A DNA stretch of 36,578 bases from an uncultured Atopobium sp. (lineage in GTDB: Bacteria > Actinomycetota > Coriobacteriia > Coriobacteriales > Atopobiaceae). Positions 1 through 8,354 of this stretch are shown piece after piece. Under the pieces are notes generated by a model, which made no database searches, was not told where the DNA came from, and was given only the letters and a program-made list of their open reading frames with translations. The position numbers and the translations under genes are program-made. The DNA is taken from assembly GCA_938041635.1 (NCBI GenBank), contig CALIAD010000143.1:1-36578 (forward strand), written 5' to 3'. Each line of letters starts with the position of its first letter. Position 1 is the first letter of the stretch.

Positions 1-119
1 GTACTGACTACGTTCACTTTGGCTCTGATTCAGATTCCATTAATCGTGGTGGCACCCTCTATGCGCAGATGGTTAAAGACGCCGTAGAGAAAGCAAATCA
101 AGGCCACGTCAAACCTTAA
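1..119 (+). CDS. C-terminal end of an unidentified protein (partial)
   Basis: An open frame runs in from the left edge (first full codon at position 3) and stops at TAA 117-119, giving 38 residues that begin TDYVHFGSDSDSINRGG and end HVKP. The tail is hydrophilic with a helical stretch (MVKDAVEKA) near the end. The coding look is good, but too little is present to assign a family. I do not recognise it. It is followed directly by a degenerate GC-rich repeat tract, as are several other genes of this window. Confidence 0.6.
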   Translation, partial: TDYVHFGSDSDSINRGGTLYAQMVKDAVEKANQGHVKP

Positions 120-730
120 TTCAGCTGCGTTTATCCGGGTCTACCTGCGCTTAGTTGCGTCCAGATGCACCTAGCTGCGCCGTTATTTCCCCGGTCTGGT
201 CGTGACGGTGTTCTTGCTGGTGACATATGGCGTGATTACGCTGGATATCTAGGAGATTTGGACCCTTTGCGGTGAGTTGTTCGGCGCAAGTCGTCTGGTA
301 TGAGGCATCTGACACAAGCTATGATCAACGATTTATGGGATGATTCATTTCTGCGTATAAACATGGTCTAATATACGGAATTATGAATATCATCATATAA
401 ATAATTTAACTACTGCTATTTTCAAGCCTTCAACAACACACCTATGTCAGATAATCTGCTAAATCCGGGGCGAAAAACACACCTAAGTCAAATAATCTGC
501 AAGATATAGAGGTTTTGGGTGCAATGTATACGCTTTTTGAGCAGATTATCTGCCATAGGTGTGTTTTCGCATCCGTGTCTCGCACCCGCGCGCCTCGTGA
601 CGCGCTCGCGCACCCCGCAGCGCACCCGCGCGCCCTCTTTTCCTGCTCCTTCTACTGTGGAGTCCTCGCAATATTTCATTAGAATGGACTATGTGAATAT
701 TTCATCTGACAGCCCCTTAAGGAGGAGCAC
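120..730. other. Intergenic region with repeats, no supported gene
   Basis: This 611-bp gap has three parts. From 121 to 184 there is a degenerate tract of CTGCG/TTGCG words right after the stop codon. From about 290 to 430 it is AT-rich without clear structure. From 435 to 567 lies an AT-rich repeat array (separate entry), and 578-640 is a very GC-rich tract with CGCACCCGCGCGCC at 581-594 and again at 621-634. Just before ettA, AATATTTCAT occurs at 670-679 and 695-704. Short open frames here overlap the repeats and lack a ribosome binding site, so none is called. Confidence 0.7.
435..567. repeat. AT-rich intergenic repeat array: two direct units plus one inverted unit
   Basis: Unit 1 (435-459) and unit 2 (476-500) are direct copies starting AACACACCTA and ending ATAATCTGC, 41 bp apart. 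A third copy lies inverted at 541-567 (GCAGATTATCTGCCATAGG, then TGTGTTTT). The core CAGATAATCTG is itself an 11-bp palindrome with a central A or T. The same unit is found again near 25108-25175. The layout, direct units closed by an inverted one, resembles the other AT-rich arrays in this window. Function is unknown; REP-like mobile repeat or protein binding site are both possible. Confidence 0.8.
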
Positions 731-2410
731 ATGGCAGAGTTTGTCTATCAGATGTACAAGGCCCGCAAAGCTGTCGGCGAGAAGGTCATCCTTGATGACG
801 TCACCGTCGGCGTATACCCTGGCGCAAAAATCGGCGTCGTGGGTCCAAACGGCATGGGAAAGTCCACCCTGCTCAAGGTCATTGCCGGCATAGAGGACGT
901 CTCTAACGGCGAGGCTAAGCTTACCCCAGGTTACACCGTTGGCCTGCTCCAGCAGGAGCCGCCGCTGGATGAGACCAAAACGGTCAAGGAGAACATTGAG
1001 CTTGCCTTCGGTGACCTGCTTGCCAAGATTGCGCGCTTCAACGAGATTGGCGTTGAGATGGGCAATCCTGACGCCGATTTTGACGCGCTCATGGCAGAGA
1101 TGGGCCAGCTCCAGACCGAGATCGACGCAGCTAACGGCTGGGACCTGGACAGCCAGCTCTCTCAGGCAATGGATGCGCTCCAGTGCCCTGATCCAGACTC
1201 TCCCGTCACCCATCTCTCTGGTGGCGAGAAACGCCGTGTAGCCCTATGTCGTCTGCTTCTCGAGGCACCTGACCTGCTGCTTCTTGACGAGCCCACCAAC
1301 CACCTTGACGCGGAGTCGGTGCTCTGGCTTGAGAAGTTCCTGCACGATTACCCCGGCGCCGTCATGGCCGTCACGCACGACCGCTACTTCCTCGACGACG
1401 TTGCCGAGTGGATCTGCGAGGTTGACCGCGGACAGCTCTATCCTTACGAGGGCAACTACTCAACCTACCTGGAGAACAAGGCAGCGCGCCTTGAGGCTCA
1501 GAACCAACAGGATGCCAAGCGCGCTAAGAAAATGCGCGCTGAGCTGGAGTGGGTTCGTTCGTCTCCTAAGGCTCGTCAGGCTAAGAACCGCGCACGTCTT
1601 GACCGCTACGAGCAGATGGAAGCAGAGGCTCGCGCGTCTAAGAAGCTCGACTTTACCGAGATCCAGATTCCTGTTGGTCCGCGTCTGGGCCAGAAGGTCC
1701 TGGAGGCCGATCACATCCACAAGGCCTTCGGCGACCGCGTTCTTATCGACGACCTCTCGTTTAGCTTGCCAAGAAACGGTATCGTTGGCGTGATTGGCCC
1801 CAACGGCGTCGGTAAGTCTACGCTGTTCAAGGCTATTGTCGGCCAGGAGGAGCTCACCTCTGGCACGCTTGAGATCGGCGAGACAGTCCAGATTTCTTAC
1901 GTTGACCAGCTCAGGCAAGGAATTGACCCAGACAAAACTATCTGGGAGGTTGTCTCTGACGGAAACGACTTCATCAAGGTGGGGGACACGGAGATTCCAA
2001 GCCGCGCCTATGTGGCCAGCTTTGGCTTCAAAGGACCTGATCAGCAGAAGCGTGCTGGCGTTCTTTCTGGTGGCGAGAGGAACCGTCTAAACCTCGCCCT
2101 TACGCTTAAGCAGGGTGGAAACCTCCTGCTTCTGGACGAGCCTACCAACGACCTCGATATTGAGACGCTGGAAAGCCTTGAGGATGCACTTGAGCGCTTC
2201 CCAGGATGCTCGGTGGTAACCAGCCACGACCGTTGGTTCTTGGACCGCATTGCTACGCACATCCTTGCGTGGGAGGGCGACGACGAGAACCCAGGCAAGT
2301 GGTTCTGGTTTGAGGGTAACTTTGAGGCTTACCAGGCCAATCGTATTGAAAGACTCGGCCAAGAGGCTGCTCGTCCTCATCGCATTCACCGCAAGCTCAC
2401 CCGCGACTAA
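731..2410 (+). CDS. ettA: ABC-F translation factor EttA (energy-dependent translational throttle)
   Basis: A 559-residue soluble protein with two ABC ATPase domains and no membrane segment. The first domain shows Walker A GPNGMGKST at 38-46, signature LSGGE at 162-166 and Walker B with DEPTNHLD to 193. The second shows GPNGVGKST at 356-364, LSGGE at 445-449 and DEPTNDLD to 476. A charged linker of about 240-310 separates them. Length and layout fit EttA, which binds the ribosomal E site and couples ATP/ADP level to the first peptide bond; other ABC-F subfamilies are less likely. The start follows a strong AAGGAGG at 719-725. It appears monocistronic, with palindromes at 2448-2472 and 2519-2550 downstream. 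Confidence 0.93.
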   Translation: MAEFVYQMYKARKAVGEKVILDDVTVGVYPGAKIGVVGPNGMGKSTLLKVIAGIEDVSNGEAKLTPGYTVGLLQQEPPLDETKTVKENIELAFGDLLAKIARFNEIGVEMGNPDADFDALMAEMGQLQTEIDAANGWDLDSQLSQAMDALQCPDPDSPVTHLSGGEKRRVALCRLLLEAPDLLLLDEPTNHLDAESVLWLEKFLHDYPGAVMAVTHDRYFLDDVAEWICEVDRGQLYPYEGNYSTYLENKAARLEAQNQQDAKRAKKMRAELEWVRSSPKARQAKNRARLDRYEQMEAEARASKKLDFTEIQIPVGPRLGQKVLEADHIHKAFGDRVLIDDLSFSLPRNGIVGVIGPNGVGKSTLFKAIVGQEELTSGTLEIGETVQISYVDQLRQGIDPDKTIWEVVSDGNDFIKVGDTEIPSRAYVASFGFKGPDQQKRAGVLSGGERNRLNLALTLKQGGNLLLLDEPTNDLDIETLESLEDALERFPGCSVVTSHDRWFLDRIATHILAWEGDDENPGKWFWFEGNFEAYQANRIERLGQEAARPHRIHRKLTRD

Positions 2411-2447
2411 CGTATAGGTGGCGCAAGCGTAGCACATTCAAATAGAA

Positions 2448-2472
2448 GATAAAAATAGTAACTATTTTTATC
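2448..2472. promoter_or_regulatory. AT-rich perfect palindrome between ettA and ferritin gene
   Basis: GATAAAAATAG and CTATTTTTATC form an 11-bp perfect inverted repeat around TAA. It lies 38 bp after ettA and 108 bp before the ferritin start. It could end the ettA transcript, or be an operator (for example of a metal-responsive repressor) for the ferritin promoter. The lack of GC pairs argues against a strong terminator. The operator role is inference. Confidence 0.45.
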
Positions 2473-2518
2473 ATTAAGATTTTGTGCAATCTGTTTAAGA
2501 GGCTAACAACTGGGTATC

Positions 2519-2551
2519 AAAAATGAGAAGCCAAAGAGCTTCTCATTTTTT
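2519..2551 (+). terminator. Terminator-like hairpin in the ferritin 5' leader
   Basis: AAAAATGAGAAGC (2519-2531) pairs perfectly with GCTTCTCATTTTT (2538-2550) around a CAAAGA loop, ending in six Ts. It lies only 29 bp before the ferritin ATG at 2581. Either it ends ettA transcription and the ferritin promoter is squeezed behind it, or it is an attenuator inside the ferritin leader. Confidence 0.65.
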
Positions 2552-2580
2552 GAGAAAAAGTTACGAGGAAAGAGAAGAAC

Positions 2581-3096
2581 ATGGCACTTGACACAAACGT
2601 TGGTAACATCCTTACTCAGCAGATCAACAAAGAGTTCTATTCCGCTTATCTGTATCTGACCTTTGCAGATTTCTATGAGGAGCAGGGCCTGAAGGGCTTT
2701 GCAAACTGGTATGTCATCCAGTCTCAGGAAGAACTTGCTCACGCACGTATTCTTCGTCGTTACCTGCTTGATAACGATTGGACTCCAACCATGGAGGCAA
2801 TCGCAAAGCCAGACCTTACCTTCTCCAAGGTAGTTGAGCCAATCAAGGCAGCATACGAGCATGAGCAGTTCATTACCGCAAGCATTAACGAGTGCTATGC
2901 CGTTGCTCAGAAGGCAAACGATTTCCGCACTATGCAGCTGCTTGACTGGTACGTTAAGGAGCAGGGCGAGGAAGAGGCAAATGCTTCCGATCTTCTCAAG
3001 GCAGTAGAGATCTTTGGTGGAGATCCAAAGAACCTGTATGACCTTGACCGCGAGAACGCCGCTCGCGTCTTTGTCGCTCCAACTATGCCAATGTAA
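2581..3096 (+). CDS. ftnA: Bacterial non-heme ferritin
   Basis: A 171-residue four-helix ferritin that oxidises Fe(II) and stores iron in a 24-mer shell. All ferroxidase-centre residues of E. coli FtnA are present, shifted by one: Glu18, Glu51, His54, Glu95, Glu127, Gln128 and Glu131. No heme-binding Met at the bacterioferritin position was sought, but the sequence reads as FtnA rather than Bfr or Dps. The ATG follows a GAGGAAAGAG Shine-Dalgarno tract. The gene stands alone, with a conspicuous leader holding a palindrome and a terminator-like hairpin, which suggests conditional expression. Confidence 0.95.
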   Translation: MALDTNVGNILTQQINKEFYSAYLYLTFADFYEEQGLKGFANWYVIQSQEELAHARILRRYLLDNDWTPTMEAIAKPDLTFSKVVEPIKAAYEHEQFITASINECYAVAQKANDFRTMQLLDWYVKEQGEEEANASDLLKAVEIFGGDPKNLYDLDRENAARVFVAPTMPM

Positions 3097-3176
3097 GTAG
3101 CGGCTTAAGCGCAGCTCGTTCGTGACAGTAGCTTAAACGTGACTCGCACGCGGCTGCGCGGCAGCTTAGACGCTAC
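3096..3176. repeat. Degenerate GC-rich tract between convergent genes
   Basis: Between the ferritin stop and the EamA stop lie related words GCTTAAGCG, GCTTAAACG and GCTTAGACG. The tract is framed by GTAGCG (3097-3102) and CGCTAC (3171-3176), and contains a small hairpin GCTGC-gcg-GCAGC at 3153-3165. No T-rich terminator is seen on either strand. Confidence 0.5.
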
Positions 3177-4078
3177 AGTGGAGTTTCAATAGCCTCTGAT
3201 TTGTTTGAAGAGGCGCCTGATAGCTCAGCAAAGATGGCACCGCCTATGATGCAGGCGGTGCCTATTATTTTGAGAAGACCAAAAGGCTCGCCAAGGATAA
3301 GTGCCGAGAAAATAACTGCAGATAGTGGCTCAAGGTAGCCAAAGACTGCCACGCGCTGAACTGGAATCTTGGTAAGTTGTGGGAAATACAAAAATGATCC
3401 AAGGCCTGTGTTAAAGAGGCCGATGGTCAAAACGGCAAGCCAATTTACCGATGCTGGATCCGCGGGCAGCTCAATGCCATGGAATACAACAGTAACCAGA
3501 GCAACAATAGCGCAGCCAATGCCCAGCTGAATGCTGGTACCTTCAATACCAGAAACATCTTTGAGTTGCCTGTTACAAATAACCATGACGGCATAAAGAA
3601 CAGCAGAGAGAGCGCCTAGAAGAAGACCAACTGGCGAGAGGTTCAGTCCAACTCCATAGCCAATAATAAGAGCAGCTCCAATAACAACTACAAGAAATCC
3701 AAGTATCTTTTTAGCAGTGAGTTTCTCGCCAAATAAAAGGGGAGAGAGCGCCATTACAATAACGGGTCCGCAGTAGTACTCAAGCGTTGCAATACCAACG
3801 CCTACCAGGTGGTACGCCTCAAAAAGGAAGGTCCACTGAAGACCCAAGGCAATGCCTGATCCAATGAGCGCCTGGAAGTCCTTGGGGTAGTTTTGAATGG
3901 TAAAAGCTTCTTTATGCACAAGCTTAACCGCGAGCAAAAAGAGCGTGCCCAAAAGCATACGGAAGAAGACAATTTGGTAGCTAGGAAGATTGATAAAGCT
4001 AGCAACGATTCCGTTAGAACCGCAGATGATAAGCGCAATTAGGTAGAGCACGGTAGGTTTAAATGTGGCGTCTCTCAT
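3173..4078 (-). CDS. EamA-family (DMT superfamily) inner-membrane transporter
   Basis: A 301-residue very hydrophobic protein with about ten membrane segments in two EamA repeats, the usual length for the drug/metabolite transporter superfamily. Members export amino acids or other small metabolites; the substrate cannot be read from sequence. The second repeat contains the typical FNTGLGSFLYFPQL and YLEPLSAVIFSALILGE stretches. The start lies only 3 bp after the stop of the upstream asparaginase gene on the same strand, so the two are almost certainly co-transcribed. This hints at an amino-acid related substrate (inference). Confidence 0.88.
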   Translation of the reverse strand: MRDATFKPTVLYLIALIICGSNGIVASFINLPSYQIVFFRMLLGTLFLLAVKLVHKEAFTIQNYPKDFQALIGSGIALGLQWTFLFEAYHLVGVGIATLEYYCGPVIVMALSPLLFGEKLTAKKILGFLVVVIGAALIIGYGVGLNLSPVGLLLGALSAVLYAVMVICNRQLKDVSGIEGTSIQLGIGCAIVALVTVVFHGIELPADPASVNWLAVLTIGLFNTGLGSFLYFPQLTKIPVQRVAVFGYLEPLSAVIFSALILGEPFGLLKIIGTACIIGGAIFAELSGASSNKSEAIETPL

Positions 4079-4081
4079 CGG

Positions 4082-5104
4082 CTACTCGCAAATTTCTGTA
4101 TCCACGGACTGTGGAATTCTGTCGTTACAAATTACCTGGTAGAACAGTTTTTCTTGCTCTCGTTGATCGGAGGTCTGACCAAGCATCCACATAGTTTTTG
4201 CAACCAGGGCTTCGGTAGTCATATCGTCTCCAGAGAGAACGCCGGGCATATCTTGATAGGTTCTACCGACCTCATATACACCCAGGTCAAGACCCTCTTC
4301 AGGAACTTGTGTGGTAATAACTACAGTGCGACCAGACGTAATCCAATCGGTGATAGCTTCCTCAAAAGAGCCGTCGTATGAGGGGATGCCGCCAATACCA
4401 AAGGTTTCAAGCACAATGGCGTCGTAGTCATTCTTCAGAAGGTAGAAGATAGATGGATTAAGCTCAGGGGTCAGTTTAAGCACAATGACACGTGTATTAA
4501 GCGTTTCATAGGTGGTAAGACCGCCATCTACCTGCTCTTGATTTGGAGCACTACGAATAATCTTGTTGCCACGGATGTGGGCAAGCGGTGGATAATTCAT
4601 GCTCGTAAATGCATTGAAGCTCAGGGTGCGCTGTTTATGAGCGCGGGTGCCGGCAATAACCTCGTTGCCAAAAACCACCACAACTCCGGCGCTTCTGTCG
4701 TCAAGTGCGTAGAGAACGGAGTGGTAGAGGTTAAGTTTGGCGTCGGTAAACGGATTTGCCATTGGCTGTTGAGAGCCTGTGAGCACAATGGGTTTCTCGC
4801 TATTTTGAATCAGGTAGGAGAGGGCAGCGGCGGTATATGCCATGGTATCGGTGCCGTGAAGGATAATAAAGCCGTCGTAGGCATCGTATGACTCAATAAT
4901 GGCGTCTCTGATTTGGAGCCAGTCTTGAGGACGCATATTGGTGCTGTCGATATTCATGACTTGTTTGAAATCAAATTCACAGAGGTCATGAACAAGAGGG
5001 ACGTTGGCTAAAAGCTCTTCTCCCGAAAGTGAGGGAGCCAAGCCCGATTCAGTGGAAACAGAAGCAATAGTTCCTCCTGTTGCCATCAGTAAAAGTTTCT
5101 TCAC
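4082..5104 (-). CDS. ansA: Type I (cytoplasmic) L-asparaginase
   Basis: A 340-residue enzyme hydrolysing L-asparagine to aspartate and ammonia. The first catalytic Thr lies in MATGGTIAS near the N-terminus and the second motif is LHGTDTMAYTA, both diagnostic of bacterial L-asparaginases. There is no signal peptide, and the length matches E. coli AnsA, so the cytoplasmic form is preferred. The chosen start is a GTG at 5104 preceded by GGGGGA; the frame is open far upstream but lacks a ribosome binding site and homology there. First gene of an operon with the EamA transporter 3 bp downstream, divergent from the small membrane protein gene at 5255. Confidence 0.9.
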   Translation of the reverse strand: MKKLLLMATGGTIASVSTESGLAPSLSGEELLANVPLVHDLCEFDFKQVMNIDSTNMRPQDWLQIRDAIIESYDAYDGFIILHGTDTMAYTAAALSYLIQNSEKPIVLTGSQQPMANPFTDAKLNLYHSVLYALDDRSAGVVVVFGNEVIAGTRAHKQRTLSFNAFTSMNYPPLAHIRGNKIIRSAPNQEQVDGGLTTYETLNTRVIVLKLTPELNPSIFYLLKNDYDAIVLETFGIGGIPSYDGSFEEAITDWITSGRTVVITTQVPEEGLDLGVYEVGRTYQDMPGVLSGDDMTTEALVAKTMWMLGQTSDQREQEKLFYQVICNDRIPQSVDTEICE

Positions 5105-5254
5105 ACGTCCCCCATGAACTCCAATTGTGCAGACTTTACAGAAAATCAGTCTGTATAGCGCTTTATTGTAACGGGATAGATGCTTTTCAAGGCGAGAAAA
5201 GCAAAGTCGGTGTATTCTTTTTTCGGTAAACGAATCTTTTAGCAAGGATTGTTG

Positions 5255-5728
5255 ATGGCAGAGAACAACCTCTTTGGTTTTGGTAAGAAAAAGCGTCCAG
5301 CTCAGGTTCCACCTACTGTCTCCCGTAATGGGGAGTCTTCTACCTCTCCGCGTGCGGTACGAGGTCGTCACGCAGCTGTTGGAAGCCGTGCACAGGCGCA
5401 GCGTAGGATGACGCAAGATCGCCCAACAAATCCCGTTAACCATGCCCGTGCAGATGCCGCCCGTGCACGTGGTCGAGCAAGAACTGCTTACGGCAATCAC
5501 TATGGCACGCTCAACCCCAGAGATGAAGCTCAGGCAGCATATGCGGCTAGAAGACGTCGTTCTTCTCGCATGAGACTGGGTCGTGTGGCGCTGGCGGTAT
5601 TGCTTGCAGCCATCATCTTGTGGGTAGTGTTTACGCTGGTAAGTTCATGTAGCCCAGGAGGCGCTTTTGCGCATGCTCAGGCACTTGACCCTACCGTTAC
5701 CCTGACTGGTTCCGTGAAGGTCGGATAG
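5255..5728 (+). CDS. Small basic single-pass membrane protein, unknown function
   Basis: 157 residues. The first 100 are hydrophilic, very rich in Arg, Ala and Ser (ARGRARTAYG, ARRRRSSRMR) and probably disordered in the cytoplasm. One membrane segment follows (VALAVLLAAIILWVVFTLV), then a short outside tail with a Cys after the membrane. AAGG at 5245-5247 supports ATG 5255 over the in-frame TTG codons just before it. It is divergent from ansA and convergent with the lysozyme gene. I recognise no family. The layout is like cell-envelope or division accessory proteins of Actinobacteria, but that is only a resemblance. Confidence 0.75.
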   Translation: MAENNLFGFGKKKRPAQVPPTVSRNGESSTSPRAVRGRHAAVGSRAQAQRRMTQDRPTNPVNHARADAARARGRARTAYGNHYGTLNPRDEAQAAYAARRRRSSRMRLGRVALAVLLAAIILWVVFTLVSSCSPGGAFAHAQALDPTVTLTGSVKVG

Positions 5729-5812
5729 CTTTACGGGCTGCGGAGACTCCAGCGAACGTGCCTGCGCAATTTCCTGCGGACGCGACTAGCGGCTGCGGGA
5801 GTTGCAGCTCTA
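5729..5812. repeat. GC-rich degenerate tract between convergent genes
   Basis: The gap between the small membrane protein and the lysozyme gene is a run of GGCTGCGG/CCTGCGG words with small hairpins, for example GCTGC-gggagtt-GCAGC near 5792-5808. It resembles the post-stop tracts elsewhere in this window. No clear T-tract terminator is present. Confidence 0.4.
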
Positions 5813-6772
5813 CTTTGGGCTCTTACTTGTAGAGACGCGTGAGAAGTCTAAATTCAAATCAACTGAGCCGGTAATACCGTCAACTTGTCCTGTTGAGGTG
5901 TATTGCCATATCAAAAAGTTAAAGTTTACGTCTGGCTGATCAACGTATTGTGCCAGCCAAATAGGCTCGTCAAGCGAGACCAAGTCAAAGCGATTTAGAT
6001 CCACTTTGTTGCCATACACAATAACGCGGTATCCCGCTTCTTGAATAGTGGTGCAAAACGCGCGAGCAATTGCGTTAGTTTCTGCGGGGGAAAGGTTGTC
6101 GGCGCGGCCGCTGTAATCGGGAGAAGGCTCCAGGTCAAATGCAACAGGGAGAGCAAGCTTTGTAACTCCTGCCTCTCTTAGCTGCTGCAAAACAAAAGCA
6201 GCCTCCTCGCGAGCTTCTTCCACGTTAATAGCCTGCGAGAAGAAGTACACACCTACATCAAGACCAGCGCTTTGCGCACCCTTTAGGTTGGTCTCAAACA
6301 GTTCATCCGCGCGAATACCACCCTCGGTGGAGCCGCGGTAGCCAATGCGAAGCATGGCAAACTGAATGTCATCGGCAGCAACGGCCTCCCAGTCAATAAA
6401 CCCCTGGTGAGAAGAGACGTCAACGCCCGTGCGAGTGAGCTCTTCTCCGTCCACCACATAATGCGCACGTCCCGTTGCGTCGTAGCTAAGGTTTTCCCAC
6501 TCATAGGGGACCTCGTTTTTGATGATCAGATTGTTGTCAAAAGAGAGGGAGAAAAGTCCCTGGCACGATTGCAACAATGCCAGCACAAATACAATGGCCA
6601 GCGTAATGAGCCCCCATGTAACAACAGGATTGTTCCGGGAATTTTGCTCAAGTGTATGCATCGCCCGCTGCTTACGTTTTGAAGCGTTTGCAGAAGCAGG
6701 TGTATGTTTAGTTTTAGAACGAGTCGTAGAGTTTCTCGTTTTCTTGCTTTTATGTGAGCTGTTAAAAATCAC
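5810..6772 (-). CDS. Membrane-anchored GH25 lysozyme (N-acetylmuramidase)
   Basis: 320 residues: a basic cytoplasmic tail (1-48), one membrane segment (about 49-69), a linker, then a GH25 domain from about 113 to the end. GH25 enzymes cut the beta-1,4 bond between N-acetylmuramic acid and N-acetylglucosamine in peptidoglycan. Typical motifs are GVDVSSHQG (Asp118), AFDLEPS (Asp213, Glu215 as likely acid) and VDLNLDF near the end. No cell-wall binding repeats are attached. The start is GTG at 6772, overlapping the stop of the upstream UPF0371 gene by 4 nt (GTGA), so translation is probably coupled. It likely acts in wall remodelling of its own cell rather than as a secreted lysin. Confidence 0.88.
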   Translation of the reverse strand: MIFNSSHKSKKTRNSTTRSKTKHTPASANASKRKQRAMHTLEQNSRNNPVVTWGLITLAIVFVLALLQSCQGLFSLSFDNNLIIKNEVPYEWENLSYDATGRAHYVVDGEELTRTGVDVSSHQGFIDWEAVAADDIQFAMLRIGYRGSTEGGIRADELFETNLKGAQSAGLDVGVYFFSQAINVEEAREEAAFVLQQLREAGVTKLALPVAFDLEPSPDYSGRADNLSPAETNAIARAFCTTIQEAGYRVIVYGNKVDLNRFDLVSLDEPIWLAQYVDQPDVNFNFLIWQYTSTGQVDGITGSVDLNLDFSRVSTSKSPK

Positions 6773-8250
6773 TGGTGAAAGAAATGTCCTTGTTCAAAAA
6801 TTGGCTCGCAACACACGTTAATGCCCAGCTTGTGATAGATGGACTCGTCATCGCTTGGAATAATTGACGAGAAATACGCGTCGCATCCACGGAGTAGTTG
6901 CGTGGCATCAACGGCTTTTCCGGCCAATGGGTTGGTAATTGAGCTGATAGAGAGCGCAATAAGCATCTCGTCAGCGCAGAGGCTGGTGCGAGCCAGCTTA
7001 AAGTTGTTCTCTTTTAGTGCGCAAATAGGCCTTAGGACCTCATCTGAGACAATAAACGTCTTCTTCTCAATACCTACTACGTATTTGAGGGCGTTGAGCA
7101 AAAGCGACGCTGGCGCACCTAAAAGCTCCGAAGTTTTGCCGGTAATAATGGTGCCGTCAGGCATAACCATAGCGCCCGCAAGCTTTCCTGTCTCTTCTGC
7201 TTTGTGCAGACAAGCAGCATGAGCTGGCGAGAAGTTCTGGTCAACGTTAACGTCTTTCATCAAGAGATTAATCTTTGTGAGTTCACGCTCACCCATGCCC
7301 GTACGCTCGAGTTTCTCGGCAGCCCTAAACCACCTGCGTACAATCTCTGCCTTGGAAGCTTCCTGGCAAACCTCATCATCAATAATGCAGTTGCCAACCA
7401 TATTGACACCCATATCGGTTGGAGACTGATATGGGCTGGTACCTGCGATTTTCTCCATCATGGCTTTAAGCACAGGAAAAGCCTCAACGTCGCGGTTGTA
7501 GTTAACGGTAACCTTGCCGTGAGCCTCAAGGTGATATGGATCGATGATGTTGTTGTCGCCCAAATCTGCCGTAGCTGCCTCGTAGGCAACGTTTACGGGG
7601 TGCTTGAGCGGAAGGTTCCAAACAGGGAAGGTCTCAAATTTTGCGTAACCTGCGCGAACTCCACGGGCGTTCTCGTTGTAGAGCTGCGAGAGGCAGACAG
7701 CAAGCTTGCCCGAGCCAGGACCAGGCGCTGTTACAACTACCAGAGGATGCGTAGTCTTTACGTATTCGTTTTTACCATAGCCCTCCGCCGAGACAATAAG
7801 GTCAATGTTGGAAGGGTAGCCCTCAATGGGGTAGTGACGGTATACAGCAATGCCCATGTTTTCTAGGCGCGCGCGATAGGCCTTTGCCTTTGGCTGACCA
7901 GAGTACTGCGTAATGACAACGCCGCCAATGGCAAGGCCGCGAGCACGGAAGATGTCCATAAGCCTCAGCACGTCATCGGCATAGGTAACACCAATATCGC
8001 TTCTGCGCTTGCCGTTTTCAATGTCATTTGCGTTGATAGCAAAGACAACCTCTGCCTCGTGAGCAAGCTGCTGAAGCATCTGAGCTTTTGCATCTGGAGC
8101 AAATCCAGGGAGGATGCGAGAAGCGTGGTTGTCGTCGAGCAGTTTACCGCCAAACTCAAGGTAGAGCTTGCCGCCAAATTCACTGATACGCTGGTGGATT
8201 CGATCCGCCTGCATAGTGATGTACTTCTCGTTATCAAAGCCGATACGCAT
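6769..8250 (-). CDS. UPF0371 / DUF1846 family protein
   Basis: 493 residues, soluble, matching in length and sequence style the conserved bacterial UPF0371 (DUF1846) family of unsettled function. A glycine-rich nucleotide-binding-like stretch VVVTAPGPGSGKLAVCLSQL is visible near residue 175-195, and the family motifs NPLAGK and KYVVGIEKKTF are present. The start ATG 8250 follows AGGAGG with 4-nt spacing; an in-frame ATG five codons earlier sits on top of the ribosome site and is rejected. It is the upstream partner of the GH25 lysozyme with a 4-nt overlap. A biochemical role cannot be given. Confidence 0.85.
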   Translation of the reverse strand: MRIGFDNEKYITMQADRIHQRISEFGGKLYLEFGGKLLDDNHASRILPGFAPDAKAQMLQQLAHEAEVVFAINANDIENGKRRSDIGVTYADDVLRLMDIFRARGLAIGGVVITQYSGQPKAKAYRARLENMGIAVYRHYPIEGYPSNIDLIVSAEGYGKNEYVKTTHPLVVVTAPGPGSGKLAVCLSQLYNENARGVRAGYAKFETFPVWNLPLKHPVNVAYEAATADLGDNNIIDPYHLEAHGKVTVNYNRDVEAFPVLKAMMEKIAGTSPYQSPTDMGVNMVGNCIIDDEVCQEASKAEIVRRWFRAAEKLERTGMGERELTKINLLMKDVNVDQNFSPAHAACLHKAEETGKLAGAMVMPDGTIITGKTSELLGAPASLLLNALKYVVGIEKKTFIVSDEVLRPICALKENNFKLARTSLCADEMLIALSISSITNPLAGKAVDATQLLRGCDAYFSSIIPSDDESIYHKLGINVCCEPIFEQGHFFHQ

Positions 8251-8354
8251 GCGTCCTCCTGCCAAGATTTACTGTAGAAATTGTATCATCAAGCGCAGAC
8301 TTCCTATACGCTATAAGCTATACAGAAAACAAATAAACAACCAAGGAGTTGTGT

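Noticed and set aside
186..251. Hydrophobic in-frame stretch (FPGLVVTVFLLVTYGVITL) ending at TAG 249-251, looking like a membrane protein remnant
   Set aside because: Only about 20 codons lie between stop codons, there is no start or ribosome site, and no family can be supported.
435..567. CRISPR array
   Set aside because: There are only two direct units with 41-bp period, one unit is inverted, there are no unique uniform spacers and no cas genes.
5105..5500. Long N-terminal extension of the asparaginase frame
   Set aside because: The 130 upstream codons have no homology to asparaginases and cover the start region of the divergent gene; GTG 5104 has a ribosome site and the correct family length.
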